Origin: Solanum dulcamara
Lineage: Eukaryota; Streptophyta; Magnoliopsida; Solanales; Solanaceae
NCBI RefSeq assembly: GCF_947179165.1
Contig: NC_077239.1
Span: 65,323,134-65,387,133 of the forward strand
Reading direction: 5' to 3'
Length of the DNA stretch: 64,000 bases
Positions 61,349-64,000 of the stretch are shown piece after piece (within the stretch, counting starts at the first letter, position 1; every line of letters starts with the position of its first letter). The position numbers and the translations under genes were made by a program. A model generated the notes under the pieces. That model was not told the DNA's origin. It saw nothing but the letters and a program-made list of their open reading frames with translations, and ran no database searches.

Positions 61349-62804
61349 AAAAAAAGCTCAATGAAGCAGGGTAAAAGTAGGAAGAACCTAAACACATTAT
61401 GAAAAGACAAGTTAAATTTGGCGGGTTATGATTAATATTTTCCTTTTTCTTCTCACTCCGTTTTTCATTATGTAATTTTTGTGTGTTTACTTCTTTATAC
61501 TTCAAATCCCCTTCACAGAGATTTCGATCCGTCACTGAATGTAATACTGTAATATAACACATAATGTATATATATGATAAAATGAAATCACAATGGAAAG
61601 TCAATGTTGAGGCGAAACAGAGACTTGAAATGGGTAACAACTTCATCCAAATCAGTGTGGTAATTTTGTCTCATTGATGCTGTTAGATAGATATGTAGCA
61701 ATATAATGTACCACCTGAAACCTAATATTATTGCAATATTTACCTAAGCATGCCCGGAAAGTTTTAAAAGGCACATTGGTTGAAATGCTTGGCCATATCA
61801 AAATATATGCAGCAAATACATTAAAACATGTGCATTTAAAATTGGTCAATTCTAGCCAATAGCAACAAACTGTATTTCACCAAAGTTCATCACTGGGTCA
61901 ACATATTTGTTAAATTCTCGAGTGCCCTCTGCCATATCATATCATATTTATATATATTATATTAAAAGCATGAAAATCTTTAAAATATTGATTGAATTTT
62001 TTATTTTTTATTAAAAGACTGCACTTTAGACAAGATTATTATTTACTAATTTTTTACAAATAACTATTTAATGTCAACTAATTATTCTACTTTGGTGATA
62101 TTATCACGTAGGAATCACATTAGGAAGAGAATCCAAATTTACCATGGGTTCTAAGTGATGAAACTGTTAAAAGTTTGTTATTAAATTATTATGTAGGAAG
62201 TCCTAATTGTACATGAAACCAAATATAACAACTAATTATTCTACTTTGGTAACAAATGCACGTAGGAATCACATTAGGAGGAGAATCCTAATTTGCCATG
62301 GGTTCTAAATGATAAAGTCTATATATATAGCCTTTATAAAAATAAAAATAAAAAGTTGAATCGGTTTCATTGTTATTTTACTTGAATAGGGTTTATTATT
62401 TTTGTATTTATCTATCTAGATCATTTATTTTCTAATCTCGATTCATTAATTTTTTTGGGTGTATGTTTTGTATTTATCTATTTAGATCACTTATTTTCTA
62501 ATAATGTGATTGTGATTTATATTGCAGTGTATTTATAGTATAATTCATGAACTCTATCTTTTTAGAATTTTTTGGAAAAGAGCTGATTGTGACAATCGAT
62601 GATATAACGATTGCTGCAACAAATCTCCAATATTTTGTTGGTGAGTATGTCATTCATCGTTTTACATTTAATTTGGATAAGTCTTAATTATTATTGAAAT
62701 ATCCACCTAATTATAAGTAATTTAATTTTTTAATAACTATGCTTGAATTTTCTCAACAATTAATTTCATGTATCTAATTCAAAGATCATAAGAAAGTACA
62801 ACAC
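61349..62804. other. Intergenic sequence, no firm gene
   Basis: It holds an 84-bp direct repeat (62077-62160 and 62229-62312) and weak minus-strand exon-like segments (61593-61933). No firm gene or element border was found. Confidence 0.35.
62077..62312. repeat. Pair of ~84-bp direct repeats, 152 bp apart
   Basis: Both copies read AACTAATTATTCTACTTTGG, then CACGTAGGAATCACATTAGG, then CCATGGGTTCTAA, with a few differences. Confidence 0.85.
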
Positions 62805-64000
62805 TGTCACGACCCAAATACGAGTGTGATGGCACTCATCTCAACCCACCGAGATGAGTCAGCCTAATAACCAACGAAAAGTAAATGCGGAAGTAATTGA
62901 AATAAAATAAGGTTTAACTTAGTCAAAAACAAATAAATAATCTCCAAAATCCCCCAAGACTGGTTGTCACGTATACAAGCCACTAATAAATTATCGAAGT
63001 ACGAAAGAAAATACAGTCACAATGTCTTTGTCTCTAGAGTAGGAATAAAACATAATAAAAGAGTAAGAGGTGTCCGCTAGATGGATGTAACAGCTACCTC
63101 AATACTCATAATTGATAACCTCAGATGTAGTAGAAAATAGTAGGAGCTCAAGCAGGTCCGGGCTCACAACCTACACAAGTGTGGAAGAAAGGGGTGAGTA
63201 CCAAACAACACGGTACTCAGCAAGTGGATAACTAAAACTAAGCAAAGCTTAATAGATACAAGTACTCATGTCCTCCCAACCGAACCTCCTTAACTACAAC
63301 ATGCATAAAATCAGTCCAACTCTACACTTGTACAATAACAACAGTAATATAGTCCAAAAATACTCATCAATAGTATCGTCAATAAATCATACCAAGTCAA
63401 GTTCAGCATGCATAGAGCAATATGGGGATAAACACAAATTCACAAATATCAAAAAGGTGCAGTGCAATGCAATAAAATGATGCATGTCTGTCCTATCGGT
63501 ACACATCCGCTGAATCACAGTCCGGAACCCATGGGGGATATTTCTGTTCATGTAACCTACCACAGAGCGTGTGGCCCATCCCTTCAATATATATATCCTG
63601 CCACGGAGCGTGTGGCCCGATCCCTTTGTTTCATAATACCTGCCACGGAGCGTGTGGCCAGATCCCTTTGTTTCATAATACCTGCCACGGAGCGTGTGGC
63701 CCGACCCCTTTTGTTTCATATCATTTTCAGTCTCAACACAATATGTCAGAACCAATGCAATCAATTCATGTTCATATAATTCACGATAATAACATGACAA
63801 CAACAATAATTTTTCCTATCTCACATCAACATAGTCATTTCACATGTCCAAAATCACAACATATCAATTCCACCAATACATGTCATTAGATCACCATTTT
63901 ATACCCCTCATCTCTATTTTTAAGGTCAATCATACAGTCAATAACCCAGTCCAATTCTCATTACTCCCTAGTATATATGACACTGAAATACAAGCATCTA
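62805..64000 (-). mobile_element. Minus-strand Ty3/gypsy LTR, running off the window
   Basis: It begins TGTCACGACCCAAATACGAG. It shares landmarks with 20612-27461, such as ACCTACACAAGTGT, GAGTACCAAACAACACGGTA and CCAACCGAACCTCC. Its LTR start lies beyond 64000. The local tandem array differs in sequence from that of its relative. Confidence 0.75.
63560..63726 (-). repeat. 42-bp tandem array in the LTR
   Basis: Four copies of CCACGGAGCGTGTGGCC plus GATCCCTTTGTTTCATAATA start at 63560, 63601, 63643 and 63685. The core has complementary CCAC/GTGG arms. Confidence 0.93.

Noticed and set aside
63560..63726. CRISPR-like direct repeats
   Set aside because: The units are contiguous 42-bp tandem repeats without unique spacers, inside a plant LTR.
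63387..63889. Three overlapping open frames of about 100-139 codons on both strands
   Set aside because: They cover the 42-bp tandem array. A unit length divisible by three keeps frames open on both strands. No family similarity.

Overview
The window is plant nuclear DNA, most likely from Solanaceae (probably Solanum or a close relative). The evidence is an intron-rich plant aromatic amino acid decarboxylase gene, Solanaceae-type SINE sequence, long gypsy LTRs that begin TGTAAC and end GTGACA or GTCATGACA, and LTRs that begin TGTTGACACC and carry a GTGGCGACTC motif. It is very AT-rich. Only one cellular gene is recognisable. Everything to its right is layered transposable elements.

Region by region: 1-4213 holds the last seven exons of a tyrosine/aromatic-L-amino-acid decarboxylase gene, whose 5' part lies outside the window. 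4214-6850 is its downstream flank with two SINE-type insertions, one with clear target-site duplications. 7250-11480 is the 3' end and LTR of a Tat/Ogre-like gypsy element, swollen by tandem ~520-bp units that grow trinucleotide arrays. 11500-16263 is another gypsy LTR followed by a 5'-truncated, broken L1-type LINE. 17381-20182 is an array of alternating GGTATCAT/ATGATACC words split by a 1.98-kb LTR. 20612-27461 is one minus-strand LTR carrying an internal ~2.06-kb tandem duplication. One of its two units holds a nested 2.26-kb LTR, and the other unit preserves the empty site.

29410-34523 is a complete Ty1/copia (Tnt1-94/Tork-like) element with a perfect 5-bp target duplication, about 4% LTR divergence and a reading frame broken only by five stop codons. 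36423-46445 is an old Ty3/gypsy chromovirus-type element with a wrecked polyprotein, a hAT-like MITE inside it, and a rearranged 3' LTR in which a second LTR is joined through templated-looking filler DNA. 46451-47847 is a foldback element with long inverted ends. 47975-52130 has MITE-type repeats and otherwise nothing recognisable. 52761-61350 is a third LTR cluster: a minus-strand LTR with two nested MITEs, a ~1.1-1.3 kb direct duplication enclosing a truncated gypsy 3' end, and a broken gag-like gene. From 62805 to the end is another minus-strand LTR.

The genes form no pathway. The decarboxylase acts alone and the other coding remnants are transposon proteins. I found no convincing undescribed cellular system. 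The most interesting material is structural: nested insertions with empty sites, templated filler, growth of tandem arrays, and a shared layout (short tandem array plus CG-bearing palindromic words) in LTR families of unrelated sequence. All alignments were made by eye.
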